A model generated the notes under the pieces. That model worked only from the letters and a program-made list of their open reading frames with translations. It was not told the origin of the DNA and made no database searches. Shown in pieces: positions 15,998 to 26,485 of a DNA stretch of 64,000 bases; positions within the stretch are counted from its first letter, which is position 1, and every line of letters starts with the position of its first letter. Position numbers and translations under genes: made by a program. Source of the DNA: Alphaproteobacteria bacterium (lineage in GTDB: Bacteria; Pseudomonadota; Alphaproteobacteria; RF32; CAG-239). The DNA lies in contig SUUK01000001.1 in assembly GCA_015062535.1 (NCBI GenBank), forward strand, positions 71,917 to 135,916, given 5' to 3'.

Positions 15998-17062
15998 ATG
16001 GAGCAGGTTTTGTCTACGAATAATCTGGTCATGTCTATAGATGCTATGGGGGGGGATAATTCCCCCAAAGTAGTAATAGAAGGTTTGAATCTAGCGCGCA
16101 AAAGAAATCCAGATATAAGATTTCTAGTGTATGGGGATGAAAAAAAAGTAACAGAAGAGATGGATAAATTTCCAGATCTAAAGAAGGTGTGTCAGATTTT
16201 TCACACAGAAGAATTTGTTCATAATGAAGATAAGCCATCACATGTGATTCGTAATCGTGCAACAAGTATGTACCAAGCTGTTGAGGCTGTTAAAAAAGGC
16301 GAGGCTCAAGCTGTGGTATCTGCAGGAAATACGGGCGCATTGATGGCTATTTCTAAAATGCAATTAAAAACAATCCAAAAAATACATCGTCCAGCAATTG
16401 TTAGCATAATGCCACACCAAAGTGGTAAATATGTTATGCTTGATTTAGGAGCCAACACTGAATGTGATGGTATAAATTTAGCAGAATTTGCTATCATGGG
16501 CAATATTTTGGCAAAACATGCGCTTGGAATAGAAAATCCAAGAGTGGCTCTAATGAATATTGGTGCTGAAGAAATGAAGGGAAAAGGTGAAATTCACGTT
16601 GCTTCCCACATTATTAAAAGTGCGCATTTGAATATGAATTTTATTGGTTACATAGAACCACATGATATTCCAAAAAATAAAGCAGATGTTGTTGTTGCAG
16701 ATGGTTTTAGTGGTAATATCGCTCTAAAATCTGTAGAAGGAACGTGCACTCTTGTTATGCGCATGATAAAACAAGCAATTAAGGATTCGTTTTTTGCAAA
16801 GCTTGGTCTTCCATTTATGTTAGGTGCAATGAAAAAGCTAAAAGCAACTATGGATCCAAGATTATATAATGGCGCAATGTTTGTTGGCTTAAATGGTTTA
16901 TCAGTAAAAAGTCACGGTGGAACAGACGCTTTCGGTTTTTCTGTTGCAGTAGAAAATGCCGCAAAATTAGTAAGAAAAGATTTTGTTTCTGCGATTCGCC
17001 ATGAGTTAGAAAATATTGATTTAGACGAACTATCACAGGAAGCTTATTATGACGTGTATTAG
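15998..17062 (+). CDS. plsX: Phosphate acyltransferase PlsX
   Basis: Makes acyl-phosphate from acyl-ACP for phospholipid synthesis. The N-terminal MSIDAMGGDNSPK and later SAGNTGALMA and GFSGNIALKSVEG motifs identify it; 354 residues is normal. ATG 15998 has no ribosome site; a TTG at 16010 preceded by GGAG may be the real start. The AMGGD codons contain a run of eight G residues that, with the following CCCCC, can form a hairpin. Its end overlaps fabH by 14 bases. Confidence 0.95.
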   Translation: MEQVLSTNNLVMSIDAMGGDNSPKVVIEGLNLARKRNPDIRFLVYGDEKKVTEEMDKFPDLKKVCQIFHTEEFVHNEDKPSHVIRNRATSMYQAVEAVKKGEAQAVVSAGNTGALMAISKMQLKTIQKIHRPAIVSIMPHQSGKYVMLDLGANTECDGINLAEFAIMGNILAKHALGIENPRVALMNIGAEEMKGKGEIHVASHIIKSAHLNMNFIGYIEPHDIPKNKADVVVADGFSGNIALKSVEGTCTLVMRMIKQAIKDSFFAKLGLPFMLGAMKKLKATMDPRLYNGAMFVGLNGLSVKSHGGTDAFGFSVAVENAAKLVRKDFVSAIRHELENIDLDELSQEAYYDVY

Positions 17063-18029
17063 AACAAAAATAATTGGCTGTGGACACTATCTTCCAGCTA
17101 AAGTGTTAACTAATGACGATTTATCAAAAATGGTAGATACAAATGACGAGTGGATTAGTACTCGTACAGGTATCAGAAGTCGTCACATTGTATCAGAGGG
17201 AGAGTTAACATCTGATATCGCACTAAAAGCTTTAGAAATGGCAATGGACAATGCCAAAATCACTAAAGATGATATTGATATTATTGTTGTTGCAACCTTA
17301 ACTCCAGATAATACAACTCCAACTGTTGCAGCTCGTATTGCTGGTAAATTAGGCGTAAAATCAGGAACTCCTGCATTTGATTTAGGCGCAGCATGTTCAG
17401 GCTTTGTATATGCAATGACAATGGTTGATAACATGATTCGTTTAGGACAAGTAAAAACTGCAGCAGTAATCGGTGTTGAAACATTATCAAATATTGTAAA
17501 CTGGGAAGATCGTAATACTTGTGTTCTATTTGGTGATGGAGCAGGTGCCGTAATTGTAAGAGCCTCATCTGGAGAAGGTACATCTAAAGATAGCGGTGTT
17601 CTTGCAACAAGAATTTATGCAGATGGTACTCAATATGACAATCTTGGTACAGATGGCGGTGTTGCAACAACACGTTCTGCCGGATTCGTACACATGAATG
17701 GTAAAGAAGTATTCAAATTTGCAGTAGGTGCAATGTGTGAAGCAAGTAATGCTGTGCTAAAAGATGCAAATGTTACAACATCTGATGTAGATTGGTTATT
17801 GCCTCACCAAGCAAATATTCGCATTATTTCAAGTGTAGGTCAAAAACTAGAAATACCTGATGAAAAAGTAATCGTTACTGTTGATCATCATGGTAATACC
17901 TCTGCAGCATCAATTCCTCTTGCAATATCTGAATCTGTTGCAAATGGTAAAATTAAATCAGGTGATTTAGTTTTGATTCCAGCAATGGGCGCAGGCTTTA
18001 CATGGGGTGGATTGCTTATAAGGTTTTAA
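17049..18029 (+). CDS. fabH: 3-oxoacyl-ACP synthase III FabH
   Basis: Condenses acetyl-CoA with malonyl-ACP to start fatty-acid synthesis. The triad is visible: Cys116 in GAACSGF, His253 in LPHQANIR, Asn283 in HHGNTSAAS. Length 326 is typical. Start ATG lies inside the end of plsX, giving translational coupling. Confidence 0.97.
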   Translation: MTCIRTKIIGCGHYLPAKVLTNDDLSKMVDTNDEWISTRTGIRSRHIVSEGELTSDIALKALEMAMDNAKITKDDIDIIVVATLTPDNTTPTVAARIAGKLGVKSGTPAFDLGAACSGFVYAMTMVDNMIRLGQVKTAAVIGVETLSNIVNWEDRNTCVLFGDGAGAVIVRASSGEGTSKDSGVLATRIYADGTQYDNLGTDGGVATTRSAGFVHMNGKEVFKFAVGAMCEASNAVLKDANVTTSDVDWLLPHQANIRIISSVGQKLEIPDEKVIVTVDHHGNTSAASIPLAISESVANGKIKSGDLVLIPAMGAGFTWGGLLIRF

Positions 18030-18137
18030 AAAATGCTATGCATAATTTTTGCTTTAATGTTGAATAATGCCAAGAAAAGGTTATTCTACTAACAGAGTTA
18101 ATTTATAACAAGTATATATTTTTTAGAAAGGTGTAAA

Positions 18138-18431
18138 ATGACGACTATTACTCGTGCTGATATAACAGATACAATTTGTGAAGAAGTTGGTTTATCTCGC
18201 AAAGATGCTGGAGATATTTTAGATATGGTTATAGATGAAATCAAAGGCGAACTTACAGCGGGTCGTGATGTTAAAATATCTACCTTTGGTTCTTTTTTGT
18301 TAAAACACAAAAATGCACGTATTGGACGCAACCCAAAAACTGGTGTTGAAGCAGAAATAACTCCTCGTACAGTTATCTCTTTCCGTCCATCACAAACATT
18401 AAAATCAGCTGTAAATAAAAAATCAGCTTAA
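18138..18431 (+). CDS. ihfA: Integration host factor subunit alpha
   Basis: A 97-residue HU/IHF-type DNA-bending protein. ITRADITDTICEEVGLSRKDA at the start and GRNPKTGVEAEITPRTVISFRPS around the DNA-inserting arm identify the alpha subunit; its place after fabH and before a MerR gene is the standard alphaproteobacterial order. AGAAAGG precedes the ATG. Confidence 0.9.
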   Translation: MTTITRADITDTICEEVGLSRKDAGDILDMVIDEIKGELTAGRDVKISTFGSFLLKHKNARIGRNPKTGVEAEITPRTVISFRPSQTLKSAVNKKSA

Positions 18432-18446
18432 TTTTGGTAAAGTTAG

Positions 18447-18478
18447 AAAGGCGCTAGTAATAGCGCCTATTTTAAATT
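18447..18478 (+). terminator. Terminator or attenuator after ihfA
   Basis: AGGCGC, loop TAGTAATA, GCGCCT then ATTTT, ten bases before the merR ribosome site. Confidence 0.65.
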
Positions 18479-18488
18479 AGGGGATATT

Positions 18489-18905
18489 ATGGGAGCAAAT
18501 AAATCAAAATCAGCATTTAGAAGTATTGCCGAAGTAACAGAAGACCTAAAGATAGCTCCTCATGTGCTACGTTTTTGGGAAACAAAGTTCTCACAAATAA
18601 AACCAATGAAAACAAAGAGTTCTAGACGCTATTATCGTCCAGATGATGTGGCTATCCTAGAACTTATAAAAGAATTATTATATGTTCGCCGTTACACAAT
18701 AGAAGGTGTGCAAAAATTATTTAAAAATAGAACAGTAAAAGATATATTAGGAACAGAAATTCAAAAAGACTTTTTTGAAGATATTGATGACAATATAGAT
18801 GCAAATACAGAAGTATCTAATACTGCTATGCAAGATGCGATTAATTCTGCAATTATTAGCCTATCACAAATAAAAGAAGATTTAAAAAATATTGTTAATT
18901 TGTGA
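18489..18905 (+). CDS. MerR-family transcriptional regulator
   Basis: A 138-residue regulator with a winged [25 protein letters not shown], then [21 protein letters not shown] and a coiled C-terminal part. The RFWE pattern is typical of the ihfA-linked MerR group in Alphaproteobacteria. No metal-binding cysteines are present. AGGGG precedes the start. Confidence 0.88.
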   Translation: MGANKSKSAFRSIAEVTEDLKIAPHVLRFWETKFSQIKPMKTKSSRRYYRPDDVAILELIKELLYVRRYTIEGVQKLFKNRTVKDILGTEIQKDFFEDIDDNIDANTEVSNTAMQDAINSAIISLSQIKEDLKNIVNL

Positions 18906-18912
18906 GATAAAA

Positions 18913-19122
18913 ATGGAAGAATTAGAAGGTAGATTTATAGAAATAGAAATGGCACTTTCTCAATTAGAGAGAGTTGTTGAAGATTTAAATGAAGTTATAA
19001 TAAAACAAGGAAAAGATATAGCCTTTTTGCAAAAGCAAAATCATTATTTAACAGAAGCATTAAGAAATACTGCAAATACAGTAAAACCTCTAGAAGAAGA
19101 AACTCCTCCACCTCATTATTAA
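18913..19122 (+). CDS. slyX: SlyX-like coiled-coil protein
   Basis: About 69 residues forming one long coiled coil (MEELEGRFIEIEMALSQLE ... FLQKQNHYLTEAL) and ending EETPPPHY, the PPPHY tail that marks SlyX. A TTG start at 18892 inside merR is possible; ATG 18913 is more likely. Cytoplasmic, function unknown. Confidence 0.8.
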   Translation: MEELEGRFIEIEMALSQLERVVEDLNEVIIKQGKDIAFLQKQNHYLTEALRNTANTVKPLEEETPPPHY

Positions 19123-19126
19123 AACA

Positions 19127-19159
19127 AAAAAAGTATCCTACAAAGTAAGATACTTTTTT
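19127..19159. terminator. Bidirectional terminator, slyX and following membrane gene
   Basis: AAAAAAGTATC, loop, GATACTTTTTT, with A and T tracts on both sides. Confidence 0.7.
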
Positions 19160-19560
19160 AAACTTAAATAAATTTGATTTGTTTCAAAATTATTAAGTAA
19201 GTCAATAAACTTCCCACCAAATAAATCAACAAAGATATATCCAGTAACAAGTAGAACGCATAAAAGAAATGTAACTCTTATAAGCCGATAAATAGGCAAA
19301 GATTTTTCTTCTAGAAAGCATGATTCTAAGATCCCCACAATGCAATATGCAATAAGTGAAATCAAAGACAGACACAACGATAATGTGGCAAGATTGGATT
19401 TATCAATAGCAACTAAAATAAGAGCGCTAAAAATTAAAAAACCAAAACCACTAAGAAATACAGATTCCCAATAAAGGGCTTTTTCTCTTAACTCTTCCAT
19501 AGAATAATACAATAACACAAAAGTAGTAAATCGAAAAAACCAATAACACAAATAAAACAA
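19138..19560 (-). CDS. Hypothetical membrane protein
   Basis: Up to 140 residues, with hydrophobic segments near 32-51, 58-78 and 91-110 and a possible extra one at the very start. I recognise no family. No ribosome site precedes ATG 19560; a start at the internal Met21 (19500) is possible and would remove the first hydrophobic segment. It ends inside the bidirectional terminator and is downstream of nothing on its strand except lepB further on, so it may be poorly expressed. Confidence 0.5.
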   Translation of the reverse strand: MFYLCYWFFRFTTFVLLYYSMEELREKALYWESVFLSGFGFLIFSALILVAIDKSNLATLSLCLSLISLIAYCIVGILESCFLEEKSLPIYRLIRVTFLLCVLLVTGYIFVDLFGGKFIDLLNNFETNQIYLSLKKYLTL

Positions 19561-19577
19561 AAATCAATATTAATTAT

Positions 19578-19605
19578 ATAAAAAAAGCGTCCTTTGACGC
19601 TTATT
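19578..19605 (-). terminator. Terminator after lepB
   Basis: Minus strand AGCGTC, loop AAAG, GACGCT, TTTTTT, overlapping the lepB end. Confidence 0.7.
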
Positions 19606-20368
19606 TTATTTTGTTAAATAATCTTTTCCACCTAATAGCTCTAACCCAGCTAATCGGATTATACCAAACAACAGTATCATCATGAGAGTAAAACAAAAAT
19701 CTAGCCTTACCTTCAATATTTTCTAAAGGAACAAACCCAACATCTCTTCTAGAGTCATTTGAGTTATCACGATTATCCCCCATCATAAAATAGTTTCCTT
19801 CAGGTATTTCAAATTCAACAGTATTATCAACTAGCCTAATATTGTCGCTTAATTCTAAAATATTATAAGATTTACCTTCAGGCATGGTTTCTTTATATTC
19901 TGTAAAATCAACCGGCAAAATAACATATTCATCAATAGTATATGTACCAACTTTTTCTCTTTTTGTCGGTGTCCCATTTATATGAAGTCTGCCGTCAATT
20001 ACCTGAATTTTATCGCCAGGCATACCAATAATACGTTTTATATAATCAGTTTTGTTATCACCTGGATATTTGAATACTACAACATCTCCACGTTCTGGTA
20101 AATCTTGCCAAATACGCCCTTTAAAATTGGGGAAGCTAAAGGGAAAAGAATGTTTTGAATATCCGTAAGTATATTTAGATATAAATAAAAAATCGCCAAC
20201 TTGAAGTGTAGGATACATAGAGCCAGATGGTATTTTATAAGGTTCAAATAAAAATGTTCTAATAGACATTGCTATAACAATTGCCCAAAAAACAGTTTTT
20301 ATAGTATCTAATAAAGATTCTTCCTTTTTTTTATCATCAATGTGTTCCATATTCCCAAACATCCTCAA
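19601..20368 (-). CDS. lepB: Signal peptidase I
   Basis: Removes signal peptides at the periplasmic face. One N-terminal membrane segment (about 24-41) is followed by the catalytic Ser50 in IPSGSMYPTL and Lys111 in DYIKRIIGMPGD, then box E GDNRDNSNDSR. Length 255 is normal. The frame could also begin at Met7 (20350). Confidence 0.95.
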   Translation of the reverse strand: MRMFGNMEHIDDKKKEESLLDTIKTVFWAIVIAMSIRTFLFEPYKIPSGSMYPTLQVGDFLFISKYTYGYSKHSFPFSFPNFKGRIWQDLPERGDVVVFKYPGDNKTDYIKRIIGMPGDKIQVIDGRLHINGTPTKREKVGTYTIDEYVILPVDFTEYKETMPEGKSYNILELSDNIRLVDNTVEFEIPEGNYFMMGDNRDNSNDSRRDVGFVPLENIEGKARFLFYSHDDTVVWYNPISWVRAIRWKRLFNKIK

Positions 20369-20543
20369 ATATACTAAAACTCATTAAAAAATAATCTTAC
20401 CACTTATTAATGCAAGTATTTTTTCTTTTTTCTCCCCATTAAGACAATCTTTTTTGTATTACTTATTAAAAGAACTTTACAAAAAAAGCATAAAATAATA
20501 AAGATTCAAGATAGAACATTAAGTTTTAGGATTTAACCCAAAA

Positions 20544-22022
20544 ATGAAATTATTTTTTAGCAAAAATATTTGTCTTTTATTAAGTATATTTATTTCTCTA
20601 AATATAGTTTTTTTGCCTTATACACTTAATTTTTTTATAGGAAATCATGATTGGGATTGGGTAAAAGGAACAACTCAAGTATTAAGTCTAACAACAGGTC
20701 TATTTGAAGCTCGTTTTGCAAAGTTTATATTAAATGTTTTGTTATTTTCTGGTCATATATTTCCAATATTAAATAATATTGTTTCGTTTTTTCTTTTGTC
20801 GTTTGGGATAGTTTTACTAACAAATTATTGGAACATAAAAAACACCAAACATCAATTTTTAATATCTTTATTTATAGCACTCCAACCATTTATCCTTGGA
20901 TGGTTATATTTTCCAATAAATATACTTGGAAACTTTTCAATAATTCCACTTGTTGTAGGTGGTTTAATTTTATCAGAAAAAAACAAAATATTTTTTAATT
21001 TATTAGCCATACTATTTTTTGAATTAGCATTAGGCGTATACCCTAGCGGGGTAGAAACAATACTTATTGTTTTTTCATTCAAACATATTATAAATCAAGC
21101 TGAAAATAAAACAATTTTAAGATCATTTACTATTGTATTGCTATCTATTGTTTTATTTAAGGTTTTACTATTGGTACTTGCGCATTATAACTTAATTGTT
21201 TCTGATTATTATAACTTAAAAACCTCAACTCTATCATATATAATATCAAATATAGGACAATATGCTAAGATATTTTTTGAGCAGTTTTATGTAACTACAC
21301 CCTTTGTTTCTATATCTCTAAAGATAACATCATTAATCATTGTAATATTAGCCTTAATATCAAGCTTTAATACTAAGAAAAATGCAGTTTTATGGGCTAT
21401 TTGCCTAACATCAACAATGTTAAGTGTGGTGCTAACTCCAAATATAGAAGAGGTCGCTTTTCAACCAAGAATTAATTTCTACGGTCTTGGATTTTTATAT
21501 TTAGGTTCATGCGCTGTGTTATTAGTAAATTCTAAGATATTACTAAAAAATATAGGTTATGTATTATCAATATTGTATATAATAATTTCTATAAACAATG
21601 ATTTATATGCGCAAAAAGTTTGGGAATTAGGTAAAACTGCAGAAACAAATCTTGTACTAAGAATGGTAAAGCGTATTGAGGATAACTCGACAACTCTTCC
21701 TCTAATTCCAGTCCTAACAGACGAAATATCCCTAAGACCTCGTTATTATAATGAAAATTATGATAAAAATAGTCCATATTTGCTAGAAAGATCCTTTGTC
21801 GTTAGACATATTCCATCTGGAATGTTTAATTTTTATTTACCTCAAAATTTATTTTATACAACATCACAAATATCAACAATAAGTCCCAAATTATATCAAT
21901 ATTTAATAAGTACAACTTCTATTTGGCCAGAAAAAAATAGCATATATTTAGATGATAAATATGCCATAATAATATCAACTCCAAAAGGATTAAACGCGAT
22001 AAAACAACAACTTCCAAAATAA
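20544..22022 (+). CDS. GtrII-like membrane glycosyltransferase
   Basis: A 492-residue protein with about ten membrane helices and a C-terminal soluble tail. The N-terminal loop GNHDWDWVKGTTQVL with the following GLFEARFAKFIL resembles the DD-type loop and the GR(F/P) segment of the GtrII/Glucos_trans_II family, which move sugars from polyprenyl phosphate to surface glycans. No partner flippase (GtrA) or GtrB is beside it. It stands alone between lepB and clpB. Family call is moderate; substrate is unknown. Confidence 0.55.
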   Translation: MKLFFSKNICLLLSIFISLNIVFLPYTLNFFIGNHDWDWVKGTTQVLSLTTGLFEARFAKFILNVLLFSGHIFPILNNIVSFFLLSFGIVLLTNYWNIKNTKHQFLISLFIALQPFILGWLYFPINILGNFSIIPLVVGGLILSEKNKIFFNLLAILFFELALGVYPSGVETILIVFSFKHIINQAENKTILRSFTIVLLSIVLFKVLLLVLAHYNLIVSDYYNLKTSTLSYIISNIGQYAKIFFEQFYVTTPFVSISLKITSLIIVILALISSFNTKKNAVLWAICLTSTMLSVVLTPNIEEVAFQPRINFYGLGFLYLGSCAVLLVNSKILLKNIGYVLSILYIIISINNDLYAQKVWELGKTAETNLVLRMVKRIEDNSTTLPLIPVLTDEISLRPRYYNENYDKNSPYLLERSFVVRHIPSGMFNFYLPQNLFYTTSQISTISPKLYQYLISTTSIWPEKNSIYLDDKYAIIISTPKGLNAIKQQLPK

Positions 22023-22086
22023 TTTTTAATTATTACTTGATTTTTTCTTTAACAAAACACTACATAAAAAATAAAGGAGAAAAGTC

Positions 22087-24645
22087 ATGAATATTGAAAA
22101 TTTTACAACAAAATCAGAAGAAGCCATAAGAAATTCTTTAGATTTAGCAATTAAAAAACAACATCAATTTGTAACACCAATGCACTTATTAGGTGCTATA
22201 CTTGATATGAAAGACTATGTAATTGAAGGTTTAATTGAAAAATCAGGAGGAAACCTAGAACAAATTAAAGAAAAAACAAATCTAGAGCTATCCAAAATCC
22301 CTTCAGTAAGTGGTGAAAATATTGAGAGTTCCTTTTCTCAAGAATATAATTTAGTATTACTAAAAGCCAAAGAATTAGCAAATAAATCAAATGATACATA
22401 CATAAGCCTAGAGCGCTTATTTGAGGCATTATTAATAACACCAAACAAAGCTGAAGGATTATTAAAAGAAAATCACTTAGATGCTAAAAAAATAAATCAA
22501 TTAATAAATGAGTATAGAAATGGAAGATTAGCAGACACAAAAACAGCAGAAGATACTTTTGAAAGCTTGAAAAAATTTGCAATAGATCTAACAAAACTTG
22601 CAAAATCTGGTAAATTAGATCCTGTAATAGGTCGAGATCAAGAAATAAGAAGAGCAATTCAAGTACTATCAAGAAGAACCAAAAATAATCCAGTACTAAT
22701 CGGAGAGCCTGGTGTTGGTAAAACAGCCATAGTTGAAGGTCTTGCAATGCGTATAGTCAATAATGATGTTCCAGAATCATTAAAAAATAAACGCTTGTTG
22801 TCCTTAGATATGGGGGCATTAATTGCAGGTGCAAAATATAGAGGAGAATTTGAAGAGCGCTTAAAATCAGTGCTAAAAGAAGTTGAAGATTCACTTGGAA
22901 CTATAATATTATTTATAGATGAAATGCATACAATAGTTGGAGCAGGGAATGATACAGGTTCAATGGATGCATCAAATTTATTAAAACCAGCTCTAGCAAG
23001 AGGAGTTTTGCATTGTATAGGGGCAACAACGCTTAATGAATATAAAAAATATGTAGAAAAAGATGCAGCACTTGCTCGTAGATTTCAACCAGTATATGTA
23101 GATGAGCCAAATGTTGAAGAAACAATAACCATTTTACGAGGCATAAAAGAAAAATTCGAGCTTCATCATGGGGTTAGAATATCAGACCAAGCATTAATTT
23201 CTTCTGCAGTTTTAGCAAATCGTTATATTCAAGATAGATTTATGCCAGATAAAGCCATAGATTTAATGGATGAGGCTGCATCATCTATACGCATGAGCAT
23301 AGATAGCAAACCAGAAGAATTAGATATTTTAGATAGAAAAATATTATCCTTAAAAATAGAAAAAGAAGCCTTAAAAAAGGAAACAGATGAGTTTTCTAAA
23401 AATAGACTAAAAGAACTAGAAAAAGAATTATCTAATAAAGAGGAAAAAGCTAAAACTCTAAACTCAAAATGGAATGAAGAAAAAGAAACACTTCAAAAAA
23501 TAACTCAAATAAAAGATAAATTAGATAAGGCACGAAATGAGGCTAAAATTGCTGAGCGTGATGGTGAATATGAAAAAGCAGGGCAGTTGCAATATGGTGT
23601 TATCCCATCTCTTACAAATCAATTAAAAGAACTTGAATTAAAAGCAACTAAAAAGGAAACAAAAACGGTTCAAAGTGAAGATATAGCTAAAATAGTTTCA
23701 AAATGGACAGGAATTCCAACCGATAAAATGCTTTCATCTGAACGTGAAAAACTCTTAAAATTAGAAGAGCATTTAAGAAAACGAGTAATAGGGCAAGAAG
23801 AAGCAATATCTGCTGTATCAAATGCGGTAAGACGTTCTCGTTCAGGAATATCAAACAAAAACCAACCAATAGGTTCATTTATTTTCTTAGGACCAACCGG
23901 TGTCGGAAAAACAGAGCTAGCCAAAAGTTTAGCCGAATTCTTATTTAATGATGAAAATGCTATATTAAGAATAGATATGTCAGAATATATGGAAAAACAT
24001 TCAGTATCTCGTCTTATTGGTTCTCCTCCAGGATATATAGGATTTGAAGAAGGTGGACAATTAACCGAAGCTGTTCGTCGTCGTCCATATCAAGTAATAC
24101 TTTTTGATGAAATAGAAAAAGCGCACCCAGATGTTTTTAATATATTATTGCAAGTTTTAGATGATGGAAGACTAACAGATAGCCATGGTCGAACTGTTGA
24201 TTTTAAGAATACAATTATAATCATGACATCTAACCTAGGAGCTATGTATCAAATAGATCAAAATTTATCTAAAAAAGATAAAGAATTTAAGGTAATGGAA
24301 GTCTTAAAAAATACCTTTAGACCAGAGTTTATAAACCGAATAGACGATATAATAATCTTTGAAAAACTAACCAAAGATAATATAAAAGAAATATCAGCTT
24401 TAGTTTTAAGAGATATTGAAAATCGTCTAAAAGAGCAAAATATTACTTTAACATTAACAAGTGAGGCAATAGATTGGATTGCAAATAATGGATATGATGA
24501 AATTTATGGGGCAAGACCACTAAAAAGACTCTTAAAAAAAGAATTAGAAAATAAATTAGCATTTGCACTAATTGAAGGCAAAATAAAACAAAAACAAAAT
24601 GTTATAGTTGATGTTGATGAAAATGGTTTGGTTTTATCTACTTGA
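22087..24645 (+). CDS. clpB: ATP-dependent chaperone ClpB
   Basis: Protein disaggregase working with DnaK. Domains in order: Clp N-domain (1-145), AAA+ 1 with Walker A GEPGVGKT (206-213), coiled-coil M domain (about 400-525), AAA+ 2 with Walker A GPTGVGKT (near 601-608) and the conserved [19 protein letters not shown]. At 852 residues it is full length. AAAGGAGAAAAG precedes the ATG. The M domain separates it from ClpA and ClpC. No clear heat-shock promoter was recognised. Confidence 0.96.
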   Translation: MNIENFTTKSEEAIRNSLDLAIKKQHQFVTPMHLLGAILDMKDYVIEGLIEKSGGNLEQIKEKTNLELSKIPSVSGENIESSFSQEYNLVLLKAKELANKSNDTYISLERLFEALLITPNKAEGLLKENHLDAKKINQLINEYRNGRLADTKTAEDTFESLKKFAIDLTKLAKSGKLDPVIGRDQEIRRAIQVLSRRTKNNPVLIGEPGVGKTAIVEGLAMRIVNNDVPESLKNKRLLSLDMGALIAGAKYRGEFEERLKSVLKEVEDSLGTIILFIDEMHTIVGAGNDTGSMDASNLLKPALARGVLHCIGATTLNEYKKYVEKDAALARRFQPVYVDEPNVEETITILRGIKEKFELHHGVRISDQALISSAVLANRYIQDRFMPDKAIDLMDEAASSIRMSIDSKPEELDILDRKILSLKIEKEALKKETDEFSKNRLKELEKELSNKEEKAKTLNSKWNEEKETLQKITQIKDKLDKARNEAKIAERDGEYEKAGQLQYGVIPSLTNQLKELELKATKKETKTVQSEDIAKIVSKWTGIPTDKMLSSEREKLLKLEEHLRKRVIGQEEAISAVSNAVRRSRSGISNKNQPIGSFIFLGPTGVGKTELAKSLAEFLFNDENAILRIDMSEYMEKHSVSRLIGSPPGYIGFEEGGQLTEAVRRRPYQVILFDEIEKAHPDVFNILLQVLDDGRLTDSHGRTVDFKNTIIIMTSNLGAMYQIDQNLSKKDKEFKVMEVLKNTFRPEFINRIDDIIIFEKLTKDNIKEISALVLRDIENRLKEQNITLTLTSEAIDWIANNGYDEIYGARPLKRLLKKELENKLAFALIEGKIKQKQNVIVDVDENGLVLST

Positions 24646-24664
24646 ATTTAAATACTAAAAGTTC

Positions 24665-24693
24665 TTTACAAGCCACTATTTTTGTGATATAAT
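24665..24693 (+). promoter_or_regulatory. Sigma-70-type promoter for the CHAP-like gene pair
   Basis: TTTACA (24665-24670), exactly 17 bp, TATAAT (24688-24693). It precedes the gene at 24732 by 38 bases and is the best consensus promoter I saw in the window. Confidence 0.7.
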
Positions 24694-24731
24694 CCCTATA
24701 AATATACCCAAAAACTTAACCGGGGGGTAAT

Positions 24732-25862
24732 ATGACTAAAAGGAAGGATTTAATAAAGGAACTAAAAGAAGATGCTAAAAAAGCATGGGATTTCATTGAA
24801 ACCTGTGCCACTAATATTGGCAAATATGGTTTACTTGTTTTAAGCTTATATTCAGATGGAAGCATAAACCAACATGAGTTTGCACCAATAAAAGAGCAAG
24901 AAGTAAAAAACGAAATATCCATTGCAAAATTTGATAATAAACTACAAGTAGCAGAAATAAAAGAAGCAAAAGATTTTAATTGGGGGGAATATAGTCCAAA
25001 TAATACCCCATTTTTATCAGTGGTAAAAACGATAGAAGATAGAACAATGGATGCATATAATGCAACAATTGGTTCAAAAATTGACAAGAAAATTAATATA
25101 AAAGATTTAATGGAAAAAGCTGGCGTAAAAGTAGAAGATATGCAAGAAGTTGTAAATCAAAATAAAGATATCTTAAAACAATTAGAACCAGGAATGACCA
25201 GTGTAAAATTAGCAAGAGCTGCAGATAAAGTACGTGGAAGTTTAACTCAGAATTGTTTATTAGGAGTACAACATATATTTGCAAGTGCAGGTTATGGAGA
25301 TTATTTAGATGGAAGTAATGGTTTATGGCCTAAAAAAATTGGTAATGGACCTTATAATTCTGCCTGCAATACTAATAAAACCCTAGAAAAAACAGGAAGT
25401 TTTATTACATTATCTGTTGAAAATACAGCATATAATACAAATAAACAATCACTGGAAAATCAAGAAATGAGAGCATTTTGTAAAACATTACCTGCTGGTA
25501 CAGTTTTAATTTGTGATAACAAACTTCCCGACCAAATTGAAGGTAAAAACTATAGTACTTTAATTCGTCAATATGGTAAAGGTGGACCAATACATGGACA
25601 TGTTGCCGTAAAAGCAAATAATGGAAGTTATAAAAGTGATGGAGTAGAACCTTTTGGACCAAATTTTGCAAGATATGGTGAAAGAGTAAGTTTTTCAATT
25701 CCTTTAGATACAAGAGTTCCAGAAAATGTTGCATATGCATTTATCAAACAAGCAGAGCTAAGAAAATCTAAGGAAGAAGAACATAAATATGCTTCTAATG
25801 CAAATACTCAATCTAATACAGTTATTCCAACATACATGATGTATAATAACGAAAGAGGCTAG
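24732..25862 (+). CDS. Putative CHAP/NlpC-like cysteine hydrolase
   Basis: A 376-residue protein without signal peptide. The C-terminal half has a candidate papain-like layout: Cys175 in TQNCLLGVQHI, His290 in GPIHGHVAVKA and Asp303 in KSDGVEPFG, the order of CHAP amidases that cut peptidoglycan peptides. The first 150 residues have no recognised domain. A strong promoter and a GGGGGTAAT leader precede it, and a coiled-coil protein follows seven bases after its stop. Lack of a signal peptide suggests delivery by another route (type VI or phage-like) or a cytoplasmic target. The assignment is by motif pattern and is uncertain. Confidence 0.45.
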   Translation: MTKRKDLIKELKEDAKKAWDFIETCATNIGKYGLLVLSLYSDGSINQHEFAPIKEQEVKNEISIAKFDNKLQVAEIKEAKDFNWGEYSPNNTPFLSVVKTIEDRTMDAYNATIGSKIDKKINIKDLMEKAGVKVEDMQEVVNQNKDILKQLEPGMTSVKLARAADKVRGSLTQNCLLGVQHIFASAGYGDYLDGSNGLWPKKIGNGPYNSACNTNKTLEKTGSFITLSVENTAYNTNKQSLENQEMRAFCKTLPAGTVLICDNKLPDQIEGKNYSTLIRQYGKGGPIHGHVAVKANNGSYKSDGVEPFGPNFARYGERVSFSIPLDTRVPENVAYAFIKQAELRKSKEEEHKYASNANTQSNTVIPTYMMYNNERG

Positions 25863-25869
25863 TAGTTGT

Positions 25870-26424
25870 ATGGTTACCAAAGATAAAAGTCATACATTTT
25901 TTGATATTATAGATGAAAGAGAAAGTCCAAATACTCATACTTTTTTCATTGATTTTTTATCCGATATCCCAGAGAGCCTCATTCCAATAGATAAAATAAA
26001 TACAAATCCTCGTCTAGCAAATAGTAATTATAATAAAGCACCAATAAGCTGTGAGCATACACATATTATAGCTAAAAATCGTCAACATAAGTTTGAAAAT
26101 AGAATAAACTGGCATCAAGGAGTTAAAGACAATGAGGAACAACAAACCTCGTTAAAAGAGCAACAAATTGAACTAGAAACTCAAAAAAAAGAAGAATTAG
26201 ACCATAAAATGAAAAAAGATATAGAGAACAAATTAAAAAATATTGGAGATCTTCGAAAAAAGCTAAATAAAGAAAGATTGTTACTAGATAAAATGCAAAA
26301 AGAAGACAAAAGAGCTATTGCAATAGAAGAGTTGTTTGCAATAAGAAAAGACCAAACTCATAATGAAAAATATGTTTCCCAAAAAACAACCAAACTACCA
26401 AATCAAACAGAGAGAAGTGCTTAA
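25870..26424 (+). CDS. Coiled-coil protein paired with the CHAP-like gene
   Basis: A 184-residue charged protein. Residues about 85-150 form a long coiled coil rich in Lys, Glu and Gln (EEQQTSLKEQQIELETQ, then KLKNIGDLRKKLNKERLLL). No family recognised, no signal peptide. The seven-base gap to the hydrolase gene suggests one transcript and perhaps a partner, immunity or adaptor role, which is only inference. Confidence 0.5.
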   Translation: MVTKDKSHTFFDIIDERESPNTHTFFIDFLSDIPESLIPIDKINTNPRLANSNYNKAPISCEHTHIIAKNRQHKFENRINWHQGVKDNEEQQTSLKEQQIELETQKKEELDHKMKKDIENKLKNIGDLRKKLNKERLLLDKMQKEDKRAIAIEELFAIRKDQTHNEKYVSQKTTKLPNQTERSA

Positions 26425-26444
26425 GTTATTCAATCCATAAATAA

Positions 26445-26482
26445 AAAAAGAAATCTGCTATAACACAGATTTCTTTTTTTTT
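26445..26482. terminator. Bidirectional terminator
   Basis: AAAGAAATCTG, loop CTATAACA, CAGATTTCTTTTTTTT, between the coiled-coil gene and the GH13 gene that converge here. Confidence 0.8.
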
Positions 26483-26485
26483 AGT

